DNA from: Brevibacterium senegalense | Lineage (GTDB): Bacteria > Actinomycetota > Actinomycetes > Actinomycetales > Brevibacteriaceae | Direction of reading: 5' to 3' | Assembly: GCF_000285835.1 (NCBI RefSeq) | Contig: NZ_HE978601.1 | Location: 317,827 to 381,826, forward strand | Length of the DNA: 64,000 nt | Shown here: piece after piece, positions 26,501 to 35,209 of the stretch | Layout of the letters: each line of letters starts with the position of its first letter | How positions within the stretch are numbered: the stretch's first letter is position 1 | The notes under the pieces: generated by a model | Database searches by the model: none | Seen by the model: the letters and a program-made list of their open reading frames with translations, nothing else | Told to the model about the DNA's origin: nothing | Program-made: the position numbers and the translations under genes

Positions 26501-26529
26501 GTTCACCGTCGGGTCAGTCGCCATTCACG
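26501..26529 (+). promoter_or_regulatory. PHO box upstream of phoU
   Basis: Three direct repeats with an 11-base period: GTTCACC (26501), GGTCAGT (26512) and ATTCACG (26523). This is the actinobacterial PhoP/RegX3 recognition pattern (GTTCACC-like heptamers separated by 4 bases). It sits between divergent senX3 and phoU. Confidence 0.7.
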
Positions 26530-26601
26530 CACCGGTGCGATGGTGGCACGTGGATCTGTGCCCACCCGGCGCGATGACCATGCGGAAAGGATCACCCCAG
26601 A

Positions 26602-27261
26602 ATGCGCGAAGTCTTCCAGAACGAACTCGACTCACTGGCCGACATGCTCGTCGAGATGACGCAGAAGGTCAGCGTCGCGATGGAGAAGTCCAAGGAGGCG
26701 CTGCGGACCAACGACCTGGAACTGGCGGAAGAGGTCATCGCCGGGGACGTGGAGATCGACCGTCTCCAGCTGGAGCTCGACAAGTCCGCGGCAGAGATCC
26801 TGGCGCTCCAGGCCCCCGTCGCCCGCGACCTGCGCGTCGTCATCGCGACCCTGCGGATGAGCGCCTCGATCGAGCGGATGGGCGATCTGGCCCGCCACGT
26901 GTCCCAGCAGGTGCGGATCCGCTTCCCGGAGTCGGCCGTCCCGGACGACTTCCGCCAGATCCTCAAGGACATGACGACGGCGGCCGTGCGCATCGCGCAC
27001 GCGATCCAGGAGCTCGTCTCCGAGCCCGGCCTCGACGCGGTCCCCACGATCGACGACCTGGACGAGACGCTCGACACCCTCCACCTGGCGGTCTTCACGA
27101 AGATCGCAGGCTCCAGCCTGAGCCCGTCACAGGTCGCGGACGTCACGCTGCTCTCCCGTTACCTCGAGCGCTTCGGCGACCACGCGGTCTCGATCGCTCA
27201 GCGCATCGAGTACCTGCTGACCGGGTCGTGGACGTCGGAGCTCATCCCCGGCACCGAATGA
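26602..27261 (+). CDS. phoU: phosphate-signalling protein PhoU
   Basis: This 219-residue all-helical protein is two PhoU repeats of three helices. Metal-binding motifs are ERMGDLARHV in the first half and YLERFGDHAVSIAQRI in the second. PhoU links the Pst transporter to the sensor kinase and keeps the phosphate-starvation response off when phosphate is ample. The ATG at 26602 follows GAAAGGATC. It is separated from pstSCAB by 25 kb but is divergent from senX3, the common actinobacterial layout. A strong terminator follows. Confidence 0.95.
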   Translation: MREVFQNELDSLADMLVEMTQKVSVAMEKSKEALRTNDLELAEEVIAGDVEIDRLQLELDKSAAEILALQAPVARDLRVVIATLRMSASIERMGDLARHVSQQVRIRFPESAVPDDFRQILKDMTTAAVRIAHAIQELVSEPGLDAVPTIDDLDETLDTLHLAVFTKIAGSSLSPSQVADVTLLSRYLERFGDHAVSIAQRIEYLLTGSWTSELIPGTE

Positions 27262-27317
27262 TCAGGCCTGCCCGACCGGCGCCCGCTCCGGCTGCGCCCG
27301 GCACGACGGCACCAGAC

Positions 27318-27354
27318 AGAAGCCCGCTCCCGGATGTTCCGGGAGCGGGCTTCT
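27318..27354. terminator. bidirectional terminator between phoU and gpmA
   Basis: A 17-base perfect stem, 27318-27334 with 27338-27354, and a TGT loop between convergent genes. Confidence 0.88.
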
Positions 27355-27422
27355 GCGTGAGGTCGGTCAGGTGCGTCGGTCTGCGATCCCGGCCGGCGGT
27401 GCCGACTGGTGGAACCGGGGAC

Positions 27423-28166
27423 TCAGCGCCCCTGGTTGGCGACCGCGCCGATCGCGGCCTCCGCGGCCTCGGGGTCCAGGTAGCGGCCCTTCCCGCCCAC
27501 GGGGGTCAGGGACTCGTCCAGCTCGTAGTGCAGCGGGATGCCGGTGGGGACGTTGAGCCCGGTGATCTCGTCGTCGGAGATGCCTTCGAGGTGCTTGATG
27601 AGGGCGCGCAGCGAGTTGCCGTGCGCGGCGACCAGCACGGTGCGGCCGCGCTGCAGGTCCGGGACGATCGCGTCGTACCAGTACGGCAGGAGGCGCACGA
27701 TGACGTCCGCCAGGCACTCCGTGCGCGGCAGGGCGGCGCCCAGGTTGGCGTAGCGCTGCTCGGCGGCCTGCGACCACTCGGAGGAGTCGTCCAGCGGCGG
27801 GGGCGGGGTGCTGAAGGAGCGGCGCCACTCCATGAACTGGTCCTCGCCGAACTCGTCGCGGATCTCCTTCTTGTCCTTCCCCTGCAGTGCGCCGTAGTGG
27901 CGCTCGTTCAGGCGCCACGACCGGGTCGTGGGGATCCAGGAGCGGTCCGCGGCCTCGAGCGTGATCTGCGCGGTGAGGATCGCGCGCTTGAGCAGCGAGG
28001 TGTGCAGGACGTCCGGCAGCAGGTCGTGCTCACGCAGCAGCGCACCTGCACGCACACCCTCGCCGCGGCCCTTCTCCGTGAGCGGGACATCCACCCAACC
28101 GGTGAAGAGGTTCTTCTGGTTCCATTCGCTCTCCCCGTGGCGGAGCAGCACAAGGTTGTACGTCAT
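27423..28166 (-). CDS. gpmA: 2,3-bisphosphoglycerate-dependent phosphoglycerate mutase
   Basis: This 247-residue cofactor-dependent mutase interconverts 3- and 2-phosphoglycerate in glycolysis. The phospho-histidine motif [10 protein letters not shown] is near residue 6; [10 protein letters not shown] and [11 protein letters not shown] complete the active site. The ATG at 28166 starts at the point of homology and lies 7 bases after CAGAAT, a possible leaderless -10. An ATG at 28175 would add three residues. The order phoU / gpmA / YbjN / mshA is well known in actinobacteria. Confidence 0.95.
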   Translation of the reverse strand: MTYNLVLLRHGESEWNQKNLFTGWVDVPLTEKGRGEGVRAGALLREHDLLPDVLHTSLLKRAILTAQITLEAADRSWIPTTRSWRLNERHYGALQGKDKKEIRDEFGEDQFMEWRRSFSTPPPPLDDSSEWSQAAEQRYANLGAALPRTECLADVIVRLLPYWYDAIVPDLQRGRTVLVAAHGNSLRALIKHLEGISDDEITGLNVPTGIPLHYELDESLTPVGGKGRYLDPEAAEAAIGAVANQGR

Positions 28167-28212
28167 GGCTCTCATTCTGGCACGAGCCCGCGCATCATCT
28201 CACCGCGCGTCC

Positions 28213-28242
28213 GCGGAGCGGTCCAGCAGGCGTCCGCTCCGC
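28213..28242 (-). terminator. hairpin after the YbjN gene
   Basis: GCGGAGCG (28213-28220) pairs with CGCTCCGC (28235-28242), starting 5 bases past the stop codon. Confidence 0.5.
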
Positions 28243-28247
28243 CCCCG

Positions 28248-28802
28248 TCAGGTGCTCTCCGGCTCCTCGTCCAGGTCCGTGAACGTCCCGATGAACTCGT
28301 TGCCGTCACCGGCGACCAGATGCTCGAACGCCTCGAGGTTGCGGGTCGATTCGCCGCGGGCGATCCGCCACGCCCACTCCCGCTTCATGCTCGTGAGGAA
28401 GCCCAGTGCCAGCAGATCGTTGAACGACCGGTCCGCGATCGCGAGGAACCGGCCCAGGTAGGAGTCCAGCACGTCGTCCGCGTCCTCCCCCGCGAAGGCC
28501 TGCGGCGGCAGGCTCGCGTTCAGGTACACGTCGTCGTAGCGGTCGACGGAGAACGACAGCCCGCCCAGTCGACCGTTCTGCTGGAGCAGCCACTGGAAGA
28601 AGCGCTCGCGGTTCTCGTCCGGCCGCCGCACGACGAACGCCTGGAAGTCGATCGTGTGCGCGGTCTCCCGGATCGAGACGTTCGTCTTGAGCTTCTTCTC
28701 CCCCGGCAGGATGACGACGGCCTGCGACTCGCTGACCGACTCGAGTTCCACCTCGTTCTCCGCCGCCCACCGGCGGACCAGATCGATGACTGCCTCGCTC
28801 AT
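28248..28802 (-). CDS. YbjN domain-containing protein
   Basis: This 184-residue soluble protein has the YbjN fold: an alternating beta/alpha N-terminal half (VILPGEKKLKTNVSIRET, TIDFQAFVVRRPDENRE) and a helical half (VLDSYLGRFLAIADRSFNDLL). In actinobacteria this gene sits directly after mshA, as here, with a four-base overlap (ATGA at 28799-28802). The role is undefined; YbjN proteins are sometimes described as chaperone- or regulator-like. The tail is acidic. Confidence 0.88.
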   Translation of the reverse strand: MSEAVIDLVRRWAAENEVELESVSESQAVVILPGEKKLKTNVSIRETAHTIDFQAFVVRRPDENRERFFQWLLQQNGRLGGLSFSVDRYDDVYLNASLPPQAFAGEDADDVLDSYLGRFLAIADRSFNDLLALGFLTSMKREWAWRIARGESTRNLEAFEHLVAGDGNEFIGTFTDLDEEPEST

Positions 28803-30115
28803 GCGTCACTCCTCTCCGTCGCGCCCCGGCTGTCCGTCGTGCCCCGCGTGCCGGCGGCGGCCAGTTCCGTGAGCACGCCCAGCATGCCAGCCTCCGCTGT
28901 CTCCCAGCTGAGTTCGTCGCGCATCCGGGTCGCCCCGACCGCCAGCCGCGATCGCAGCCCCGGGTCCGCCAGGAGTGCCGCGATCGCCCCCGCCCACGTG
29001 TAGGGACTGCGGTCCGCGACCAGCACGCCGGAGACCCCCGGCCGCACGATGTGGGCCAGCCCGCCCACCTGGGAGGCGAGGACGGGCGTGCCGCTGGCGA
29101 CGGCCTCGGCGGCCACGAATCCGAAGGATTCGGACCGGGACGGTACGACGACGAGGTCCGCGGCCCGGTACCAGTCTGCCAGCACGGACGCCGGGACCGG
29201 GTCCCGGAACTCGATGAGACCCCCCGCCGCCGAGGCCGCGGCCCGCTCCTGCAGTCGCGTCGCGTCCGCTTCGCCCGAGGCTCCGCCCAGCATGACGACG
29301 CGTGTCCGGGCAGCGAGGACGGGCTCGGTCGTGGCGAGCTGCGCGAGTGCCTCGAGGAGGATGTCCGTGCCCTTGACGTGCTGCATGCGACCGACCCCCA
29401 GGACGAGGAGGTCGGCGGACTCCACCCCGACGGCACGGCGCGCGTCCTGCAGCGGGCCGGGCCGGAAGGTGGCCGTGTCGACGCCGGGCGGGACGACGCG
29501 GATGCGGGCGGGGTCCGCGTGGAGGAGATCCCGCATGTCCGCCGCCTCGGAGGCGGTGTTGGCGACGAGGAGGTCGGCCTCGCGGGCGATGCGGAGCTCC
29601 GCGTCCAGGCGGAGGGCGGGTTCGCGGGCATCCCCCAGGTCCCGGTCCTTGACCGCAGCGATCGTGTGGAACGACATCGCGAGGGCGGGACCGGACTGCC
29701 GTGCGGATCCGTACGGTGGCACCGGGCCGGGAGCGGGCGCCGTGCGGGCGAGTGCGCGCAGGTCGCAGGCGACCAGGCCCGACACCCAGTAGTGGGCCCA
29801 CACGACGTCCGCGCCGCGCAGCAGGGGGGCGAGCTCCGGGTCTGCCGCGATCCGCCGGGCGATGGCGCCGGCCTCCTCGCCCATCTCGTCCTTGGTCGTC
29901 GCATCGACGGCGAGGATGTGGAGGCGGACGCCCTCGTCCAGGTCGACGGCGGCGTTGCAGTCCGCGGCCGGGTCCGCGGTGATGATGTCGACCGCGTGTC
30001 CGGCGCGGACGAGGTGCGCGGCGGTGTGCGACACGTAGACGTTGAGCCCGCCGGCGTCCCCCGTGCCGGGCTGCGCCGCGGGCGAGGTGTGGAGGGAGAG
30101 GAGGACGATGCGCAC
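28799..30115 (-). CDS. mshA: D-inositol-3-phosphate glycosyltransferase (mycothiol synthesis)
   Basis: This 438-residue GT4 enzyme joins N-acetylglucosamine from UDP-GlcNAc to inositol-3-phosphate, the first step to mycothiol. The N-terminal domain opens with LLSLHTSPAAQPGTGDAGGLN and VSHTAAHL. The C-terminal nucleotide-sugar domain has GVGRMQHVKGTDIL and SRSESFGFVAAEAVASGTPV. The GTG at 30115 lies 6 bases after TAGACT (30122-30127) without a ribosome site, so it is probably leaderless. It is coupled to the YbjN gene. mshD and mscR occur elsewhere in the window; mshB and mshC do not. Confidence 0.95.
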   Translation of the reverse strand: MRIVLLSLHTSPAAQPGTGDAGGLNVYVSHTAAHLVRAGHAVDIITADPAADCNAAVDLDEGVRLHILAVDATTKDEMGEEAGAIARRIAADPELAPLLRGADVVWAHYWVSGLVACDLRALARTAPAPGPVPPYGSARQSGPALAMSFHTIAAVKDRDLGDAREPALRLDAELRIAREADLLVANTASEAADMRDLLHADPARIRVVPPGVDTATFRPGPLQDARRAVGVESADLLVLGVGRMQHVKGTDILLEALAQLATTEPVLAARTRVVMLGGASGEADATRLQERAAASAAGGLIEFRDPVPASVLADWYRAADLVVVPSRSESFGFVAAEAVASGTPVLASQVGGLAHIVRPGVSGVLVADRSPYTWAGAIAALLADPGLRSRLAVGATRMRDELSWETAEAGMLGVLTELAAAGTRGTTDSRGATERSDA

Positions 30116-30121
30116 GCCCGG

Positions 30122-30127
30122 AGTCTA
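30122..30127 (-). promoter_or_regulatory. -10 box of mshA (leaderless)
   Basis: TAGACT on the reverse strand, 6 bases before the GTG. Confidence 0.5.
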
Positions 30128-30203
30128 TCCGGGTGTCGGACAGGTGGAGGGGCGGTGTCGGGGCGCGTGCGTGGGAACCGCTCTGAGCGATGGCGTGCGA
30201 GCG

Positions 30204-30809
30204 TCAGGCACGGCGCTGTGCGCGGACGAGGCGGGTCGCGAAGCGGCGGGCGCGCGATCGGCGGAGGCGGTGGCTGGCAGAACCGGGAACCTGGTCGAGG
30301 CCCAGCGCGTCCGCGGTGCGCGCGAGGAGCACCCGGTACCGCTCGTGCGCCTCGACGAGGTCGAGGACGTGGTCGCCCGTCACGGCGCAGAGGAACTCGT
30401 CCGCCGTCTGGATCTCATAGCCCCGCTCCTCGTCCGTGAGCGGAGCGAAAGCGTGGACGTCATCCGTCACGAGCGCCCCCACGCCCAGCCGCAGCGCGTC
30501 CGCATCGAGGAACGCGTCGCCCGGGTCGAGGACCCGGGGACGCTGGGAGGCGGGTGGGGCTGACGGCCCGGCCGCGGCCTCGGCGACGGTGAGGGAGTCG
30601 AGTCGCAGGCGGGCCGCGAGGTCCGCGCGCCGGCGGTCCAGGCGGGGGTCGACGCGGCGCAGGGCGTGGCGCAGCTCGCGGGCGACGCCGTCGGTCACGA
30701 GCAGCTGCGGGCGCTGCGCTGCGGGGATGCCGTCGGTGAGGGCGAGGGTCCAGAGCCAGAGCGGTTCGGGGGCGAGGACGCTCGTGTCGAGGAGGATGCG
30801 GCGGTGCAC
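30204..30809 (-). CDS. PIN-domain-like protein
   Basis: This protein of about 201 residues has features of the PIN nuclease fold: an opening strand ILLDTSVLAPEPLW with the first acidic residue, VTDGVARELRHALRR with the Glu, FLDADALRLGVGALVTDDVHAF with later acidic residues, and a basic C-terminus (SRARRFATRLVRAQRRA). The GTG at 30809 starts 8 bases after the hydrolase stop, so they are one operon. No small antitoxin gene is adjacent, so a VapBC-type system is not supported. A housekeeping RNase or a domesticated PIN protein are alternatives. The start is uncertain. Confidence 0.62.
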   Translation of the reverse strand: MHRRILLDTSVLAPEPLWLWTLALTDGIPAAQRPQLLVTDGVARELRHALRRVDPRLDRRRADLAARLRLDSLTVAEAAAGPSAPPASQRPRVLDPGDAFLDADALRLGVGALVTDDVHAFAPLTDEERGYEIQTADEFLCAVTGDHVLDLVEAHERYRVLLARTADALGLDQVPGSASHRLRRSRARRFATRLVRAQRRA

Positions 30810-30817
30810 GGGTGCCG

Positions 30818-31675
30818 TCAGTCGTTGAAGAAGGACGTGAGGATCGCGCGGATGCGCGTGCGGCCGCGCCACAGGATCGAACCGGGCGGCAGGATCTCCA
30901 GCTGCGCGTGCGGGAACGCGGCGGCGTAGTCGCGGGCGACCTCGACGGGGTGGGAGGGGTCGTCCTCGTGGGTGAGGACGAGGACGTCACCGGCGAAGGC
31001 GGCGGCGGCCTGGGGGTGGTCGACGGCGATCTGCTGCGCCAGGCCCACCCCGTCGGACATGTCCGTCGTGAGGAGGGCGTCGACCTTCTGCGCGGCCCAG
31101 GCGCGAGCGGGCTCGAGGGCCTGGACTTCGGCCGGCTCGCGGGAGAGGAGATACGTGATGAGGCCGGCGCGGTCGCGGGCCTCCAGGAGGGCGCGCACCT
31201 GGGCGACGCCCTCGTCGATCGCGTCGGACAGAGCCGGCGAGAAGCCGCTCCACGAGGCCGGGAGGACGAAGGCGACCTTCTGCAGCGCGGTCGCGTGCGG
31301 GTCGCGCTGGGTGAGGAGCCGGGCCAGACCGCCCGCGCTCATCGAGACCCCCAGTGCGCGCGTGGCCTGCGTGGCGGCGAGTGCCTGGGACAGCTGCGCG
31401 GCGATCGTGCCGTAGTCCCAGCCGGGACCGGGCGACGGACGGCCGCCGTGCCCACCCAGGTGCACGAGCGCGCGGGTGCCGTCGATGCCCGCGGCGAACG
31501 GGCGGGTGTCGCGGATCTGTCCGGAGAAGCCGTGGGCGAAAAGGGTGACCGGGTCACCGGTGCCGAAGCGGGAGATCCAGTCCGTGTCTGCGCCGGGGCG
31601 ATTGCGGTCGGGAGCCTGCGGGGTGGTGGGGCGCGCGGACGTCCCGTGCACAGCATCTGATGAGCGGTCCGTCAT
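30818..31675 (-). CDS. alpha/beta-hydrolase family protein
   Basis: This 285-residue protein has an alpha/beta-hydrolase layout: oxyanion-side LFAHGFSGQIRDTRPF, a nucleophile elbow GVSMSAGG with Ser in the GxSxG position, and a late acid/histidine region (LVLTHEDDPSHPVEVARDY). The first 35 residues are a low-complexity extension. The substrate is unknown. The start at 31675 follows GGGGGA and a TACGCT hexamer. It sits upstream of the PIN-like gene in the same operon. Confidence 0.8.
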   Translation of the reverse strand: MTDRSSDAVHGTSARPTTPQAPDRNRPGADTDWISRFGTGDPVTLFAHGFSGQIRDTRPFAAGIDGTRALVHLGGHGGRPSPGPGWDYGTIAAQLSQALAATQATRALGVSMSAGGLARLLTQRDPHATALQKVAFVLPASWSGFSPALSDAIDEGVAQVRALLEARDRAGLITYLLSREPAEVQALEPARAWAAQKVDALLTTDMSDGVGLAQQIAVDHPQAAAAFAGDVLVLTHEDDPSHPVEVARDYAAAFPHAQLEILPPGSILWRGRTRIRAILTSFFND

Positions 31676-31738
31676 GGTCCCCCAGCGTAGTCAGCGAACG
31701 TCCCACTGCTTCCCACCGGTGGGACGCAAGCGGGAGGC

Positions 31739-32050
31739 TCAGCGCTTCCGGCGGCGCGGGTCCACCCGGCGCAGGGCGGGGCGGGCGTCCAGCCAGTAGA
31801 CGGCGGTCGCGACGAAGGCGATGATCGTGATGAACATGGGCATCGCGTTGAGGGGCGGCAGGCCCAGGAAGCTCACGAGCACCGCGCCGCCCAGCATGAG
31901 CGACCAGAACTTCTTCGTCCGTTTGTCCGCTGCGCGGTACATCTCGTCCGAGTAGAGCAGCGACGAGATCAGCGCGACCACGGCGAACACGAAGATCGCC
32001 GTGACGAGGAGGAGGAAGATGGTGCTCTGGATCGAGCCGAGGGCCTGCAT
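31739..32050 (-). CDS. DUF2516 family membrane protein
   Basis: This 103-residue protein has three hydrophobic helices (about 8-31, 48-66, 68-88) and the family features AADKRTKKFWSLMLGGA and a VYWLDARPALRR end. DUF2516 proteins are conserved in actinobacteria without assigned function. The ATG at 32050 lies 6 bases after TAGGCT (32057-32062), predicting a leaderless message. Confidence 0.85.
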   Translation of the reverse strand: MQALGSIQSTIFLLLVTAIFVFAVVALISSLLYSDEMYRAADKRTKKFWSLMLGGAVLVSFLGLPPLNAMPMFITIIAFVATAVYWLDARPALRRVDPRRRKR

Positions 32051-32056
32051 GCGATC

Positions 32057-32062
32057 AGCCTA
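32057..32062 (-). promoter_or_regulatory. -10 box of the DUF2516 gene (leaderless)
   Basis: TAGGCT on the reverse strand, 6 bases before the ATG. Confidence 0.45.
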
Positions 32063-32110
32063 CCGGCTGAGTCTGAGCGGCCCCCTCAGCCCGCGACGAT
32101 CAGAGTGCGC

Positions 32111-32455
32111 TCACCAGCCGAAGCCGGTCGCGCGGATGACCGCGCACACGACCATGCCCAGCACGACGCAGAGGAGCATGGGCACTTTGAGGATGCCGGC
32201 GGTCATCCCGGCCGCCACCCCCAGCACCTTGCCGGCGTCCGCGACCTCCTGACCATCGAAGAAGCCGCCGGTCACGGCCACCGCGAGGATGAGGACGACG
32301 ACGGCGCGGTCCATCCAGACGCGCGCCGGCGACGGCGCCTGGTCCGTCTCGCCGCCGGCCCGGGCGCGGGCGCCCAGCCGGACTCCCAGCAGACGCATCG
32401 CATACGTGCCGCCGGCCAGTCCCGTCAGCGCGAGGAGGAAGGGGATCGTCTCCAT
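32111..32455 (-). CDS. azlD: AzlD-type branched-chain amino acid exporter subunit
   Basis: This 114-residue protein has four hydrophobic helices and the AzlD pattern TYAMRLLGVRLG...VWMDRAVVVLILAVAV. It is the small partner of AzlC in an exporter for leucine, isoleucine or valine analogues (LIV-E family). It starts one base after the azlC stop, so translation is coupled. Confidence 0.87.
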   Translation of the reverse strand: METIPFLLALTGLAGGTYAMRLLGVRLGARARAGGETDQAPSPARVWMDRAVVVLILAVAVTGGFFDGQEVADAGKVLGVAAGMTAGILKVPMLLCVVLGMVVCAVIRATGFGW

Positions 32456-32456
32456 G

Positions 32457-33260
32457 TCAGCCCTCCCGTCCCGTGGTCCCGGTGAATCCCGATCCCGAGG
32501 CCGCACCGCCTGCGTGCGCGTCCCCGGTGTCCGACGTGACCGGATCCGGTGAATCCGCCCTTCGCCGCCGCAGGCGCAGGATGCCGGCCGCCGGCAGCAG
32601 TGCGAGCAGGGCGCCCACGGACGCCAGTCCCAGCGGTGCCACCGGGGTGAGGGCGAGCGCGATGATCGCGCCGGCCGCCGCGGTCGCACCCAGGAACCGG
32701 TTCCGCATGTCCCCCACGACCAGGCAGAACAGCAGGATCGGCAGGGCCGTGTCGAGCCCCAGCATGTTCGCGTCCAGGACGGTGCCCAGCAGCTGTCCCA
32801 GCGCGGCGCCTCCCACCCATGCGATGAAGAGGAGGATGGCGGAGATCGTGAATCGCGACCACTTCTCACGGTCGTTGCGTCCGGCCCGACCGAACGCGGT
32901 CGCCTCGTCGTTGGCCAGGTGCGCGGCCAGGTAGGTGCGCCAGCCGGACGGCGCGTACTGGCCGATGCTCAGGCCGAACGCGAAGTTGCGCGCATTCACC
33001 AGCAGACCGCCCAGCACCGCGAAGACGGGCAGGCCGCCGGCCGCGATGACGCCCACGAACGTGAGCTCCGCGGCACCGCCGGTCGCCACCGCCGCCAGCA
33101 GCACCGTCTGCCACAGGGGGAAGCCCGCTGTCTGCGAGATGGCACCGTAGGACAGCCCGACCAGCAGGATCATCACATTCATGACGATCGCGTCCCGCCA
33201 GACGGGCCCGGGGATGCCTCTCAGTGCGTGCATGAGAATCATGGTGCCCAGCACCCGCAC
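32457..33260 (-). CDS. azlC: AzlC-type branched-chain amino acid exporter subunit
   Basis: This protein of up to 267 residues has about seven membrane helices. AzlC features are VWRDAIVMNVMILLVGLSYGAIS, GGAAELTFVGVIAAGG, VNARNFAFGLSIG and the loop LANDEATAF. It exports branched-chain amino acids with AzlD. The start is uncertain: GTG 33260, ATG 33242 or ATG 33233; homology begins at about the last of these. The C-terminal 30 residues are a Ser/Gly/Thr-rich tail. It is divergent from an XRE-cupin gene, which typically regulates azlCD. Confidence 0.87.
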   Translation of the reverse strand: MRVLGTMILMHALRGIPGPVWRDAIVMNVMILLVGLSYGAISQTAGFPLWQTVLLAAVATGGAAELTFVGVIAAGGLPVFAVLGGLLVNARNFAFGLSIGQYAPSGWRTYLAAHLANDEATAFGRAGRNDREKWSRFTISAILLFIAWVGGAALGQLLGTVLDANMLGLDTALPILLFCLVVGDMRNRFLGATAAAGAIIALALTPVAPLGLASVGALLALLPAAGILRLRRRRADSPDPVTSDTGDAHAGGAASGSGFTGTTGREG

Positions 33261-33278
33261 GTTCCGTCAAGCGAACAC

Positions 33279-33308
33279 TTAGACCATATGACGAACGAAC
33301 GGTAGAAT
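33279..33308 (+). promoter_or_regulatory. promoter of the XRE-cupin gene (leaderless)
   Basis: TTAGAC (33279-33284) and TAGAAT (33303-33308) with an 18-base spacer; the ATG at 33316 begins 7 bases after the -10. The whole azlC-regulator gap is only about 55 bases, so regulator binding here would affect both genes. Confidence 0.5.
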
Positions 33309-33315
33309 GCGTCGT

Positions 33316-33906
33316 ATGGACACCGGACCGGATCCCGCACCCTCCGACGGCCCCGCACCGGGCTCCCCCATGGACCGCCTGGCGCATGCGCTGCGCCGTG
33401 AGCGCGAGCGCCGCGGACTGAGCCTGTCGGAGACCGCGAAGCGGGCCGGGATCGGCAAGTCGACGCTGTCGCAGCTGGAGGGCGGCAGCGGCAATCCCAG
33501 CGTCGAGACGCTGTGGGCACTGGCGACCGCACTGGACGTCCAGCTGTCACAGCTGCTGGACCCGGACCGCCCGCAAGTCTCCGTCATCCGTCGGGGCGAG
33601 GCGATGGACCTGCCGTCGTCGGCCGCGGACTACTCCGCCGCGCTCCTGAGCGCGTGCCCCCCGCACGCGCGCCGGGACATCTACCTCATCCACCAGGAGC
33701 CCGGCGCCCCGCGCGTCGCGCAGCCGCACCCCTCCGGCACGATCGAGCACCTCGTCATCTCCACCGGCGCACTCCGCCTCACCGTCGACGGCGAGCCGAT
33801 CGATGCCGCCCCCGGCGACTACATCCGCCATCCGGGCGACACCCTCCACATCTACGAGGCCCTGGCGCCCGGCACCATGTACCTCTGCGTCGTCGAATCG
33901 AGCTGA
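33316..33906 (+). CDS. XRE-family regulator with cupin domain
   Basis: This 196-residue regulator has a helix-turn-helix at about 25-75 (LSLSETAKRAGIGKSTLSQLE, NPSVETLWALATALDV) and a C-terminal cupin sensor (GTIEHLVISTGALRLTVDGE, GDYIRHPGDTLHIYEAL). HTH-cupin proteins commonly lie divergent to azlCD and control it in response to amino acids. An ATG at 33307 overlaps the proposed -10, so I prefer 33316. Its stop is one base from that of the convergent FUSC gene. Confidence 0.87.
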   Translation: MDTGPDPAPSDGPAPGSPMDRLAHALRRERERRGLSLSETAKRAGIGKSTLSQLEGGSGNPSVETLWALATALDVQLSQLLDPDRPQVSVIRRGEAMDLPSSAADYSAALLSACPPHARRDIYLIHQEPGAPRVAQPHPSGTIEHLVISTGALRLTVDGEPIDAAPGDYIRHPGDTLHIYEALAPGTMYLCVVESS

Positions 33907-33907
33907 C

Positions 33908-35203
33908 TCAGACCCCGCCGGGATCCCGCCGGTCCTCCCGGGCGTCCGCGTCCTCCGCTCCCGCGGCCCCGGGCCCGTCCGTCGAGGCGGGCTCGTCCGC
34001 GGAGGCGCCTCCTCCTGCGGAGCCGGCTGCAGCCTCGGCGGCGTCGTCCGCCTCCTCGACGTACCGCAGCGCGCCGGTCTCCGGCTCGACCTCGAGGGTG
34101 GGCAGCGCGGCCTGCGCCTCGTCGTTCGACGCGCCGGCGGCCTGCAGGAGGTCGACGACCAGGGGGCGCAGGAGCAGCAGCATCGTCGTCTGCTCGATGT
34201 CCTCATGCATGGCGATGGTGGGCCGCAGGGTGCGGGCGACTCCGGTGAGCTTCCGCTCCGCCTCGATGCGGTCTCGCCCCTCGCGCAGGGCTGCGCGCAG
34301 GAGGTCCGCGGCCTCCGCCATCTGATACGCGGACTCGGCCAGCAGCGGATCGGAGGGGCCGTTCTCCGACACGGACACGGCCCGGCGCAGAACCACCCGC
34401 AGCATGCGCATCGAGCGGTCAGCGAACTCGCAGGCGCGGGCCAGGCGGGTCACCTCCGCCACGTAGCGGCGGGAGCGGGCGTTGATGCGGGCGGCCTCCT
34501 CCGCGATGCGCAGCGCGGCCCGCCAGGAGTCGACGTACTGCTGGGAGTCGCGCGCCCGGGCCAGCGCGCGGCGGGCGGCCTGCGGGTCGGACCGCCGCAG
34601 CGCATCGCCGGTCTCGCGCAGCAGCAGCGCGATCTCCTCGAGGAGGTTCGCGGCCTGGTTGCGGGGCCGCTTGCGGGCGTCGGAGGGCGTGATGAACGCC
34701 AGCAGCACCGCGGTCGACGCACCCACCGTCGCATCGATCGTGCGGGAGAAGGCGCCGTCCGTCATCGCGACGGGGACGGTCACGATGTAGATGGACTGGA
34801 TGCCCAGCTGCGTCACGAAGATCGCGCCGGAGTTCATGACCATGCCCAGGCAGACCGCCAGGAACAGCATGACGCTCAGCTGCCACAGACCCCCGCCGAA
34901 GACGTGCACGAACAGCTCGCCGAAGAGCACGCCCAGCACCGCGCCGAATCCGATCTCCATCGACCGGCGCAGACGCCGGTCCAGCATGGGGCCGATCCCC
35001 ACGACGGCGGCGACGGCGGCGAAGAACGGCATCTGGTGACCCAGGACGTAGACGCAGAAGCCGTAGGCGAACGTGGCCGCGACCGTCAGCTGGAGGACCT
35101 GGCCGAAGTTGAGGCGCAGCCGACGGGCGCCCATGCGCGCGCGGTTGCGGACGACCAGTCCCGTCGTCGCCGTCCACCTGCGCATCCGCCCGCCGTCAGC
35201 CAC
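33908..35203 (-). CDS. FUSC-family (aromatic acid exporter-like) membrane protein
   Basis: The 431-residue protein has six N-terminal helices (about 30-170) of the FUSC type (LQLTVAATFAYGFCVYVLG, MLDRRLRRSMEIGFGAVLGVLFG, VGASTAVLLAFITPSDARKR). A long cytoplasmic helical domain (170-360) follows, then a Glu/Ala/Asp-rich tail. FUSC proteins are linked to export of aromatic acids or drugs; the substrate here is unknown. The GTG at 35203 lies 6 bases after TAGAGT (35210-35215), a leaderless arrangement. Confidence 0.85.
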   Translation of the reverse strand: MADGGRMRRWTATTGLVVRNRARMGARRLRLNFGQVLQLTVAATFAYGFCVYVLGHQMPFFAAVAAVVGIGPMLDRRLRRSMEIGFGAVLGVLFGELFVHVFGGGLWQLSVMLFLAVCLGMVMNSGAIFVTQLGIQSIYIVTVPVAMTDGAFSRTIDATVGASTAVLLAFITPSDARKRPRNQAANLLEEIALLLRETGDALRRSDPQAARRALARARDSQQYVDSWRAALRIAEEAARINARSRRYVAEVTRLARACEFADRSMRMLRVVLRRAVSVSENGPSDPLLAESAYQMAEAADLLRAALREGRDRIEAERKLTGVARTLRPTIAMHEDIEQTTMLLLLRPLVVDLLQAAGASNDEAQAALPTLEVEPETGALRYVEEADDAAEAAAGSAGGGASADEPASTDGPGAAGAEDADAREDRRDPGGV

Positions 35204-35209
35204 ACGACA

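Noticed and set aside
30204-30809. VapBC toxin-antitoxin module
   Set aside because: No antitoxin-sized gene overlaps or precedes the PIN-like gene; the upstream partner is a hydrolase.
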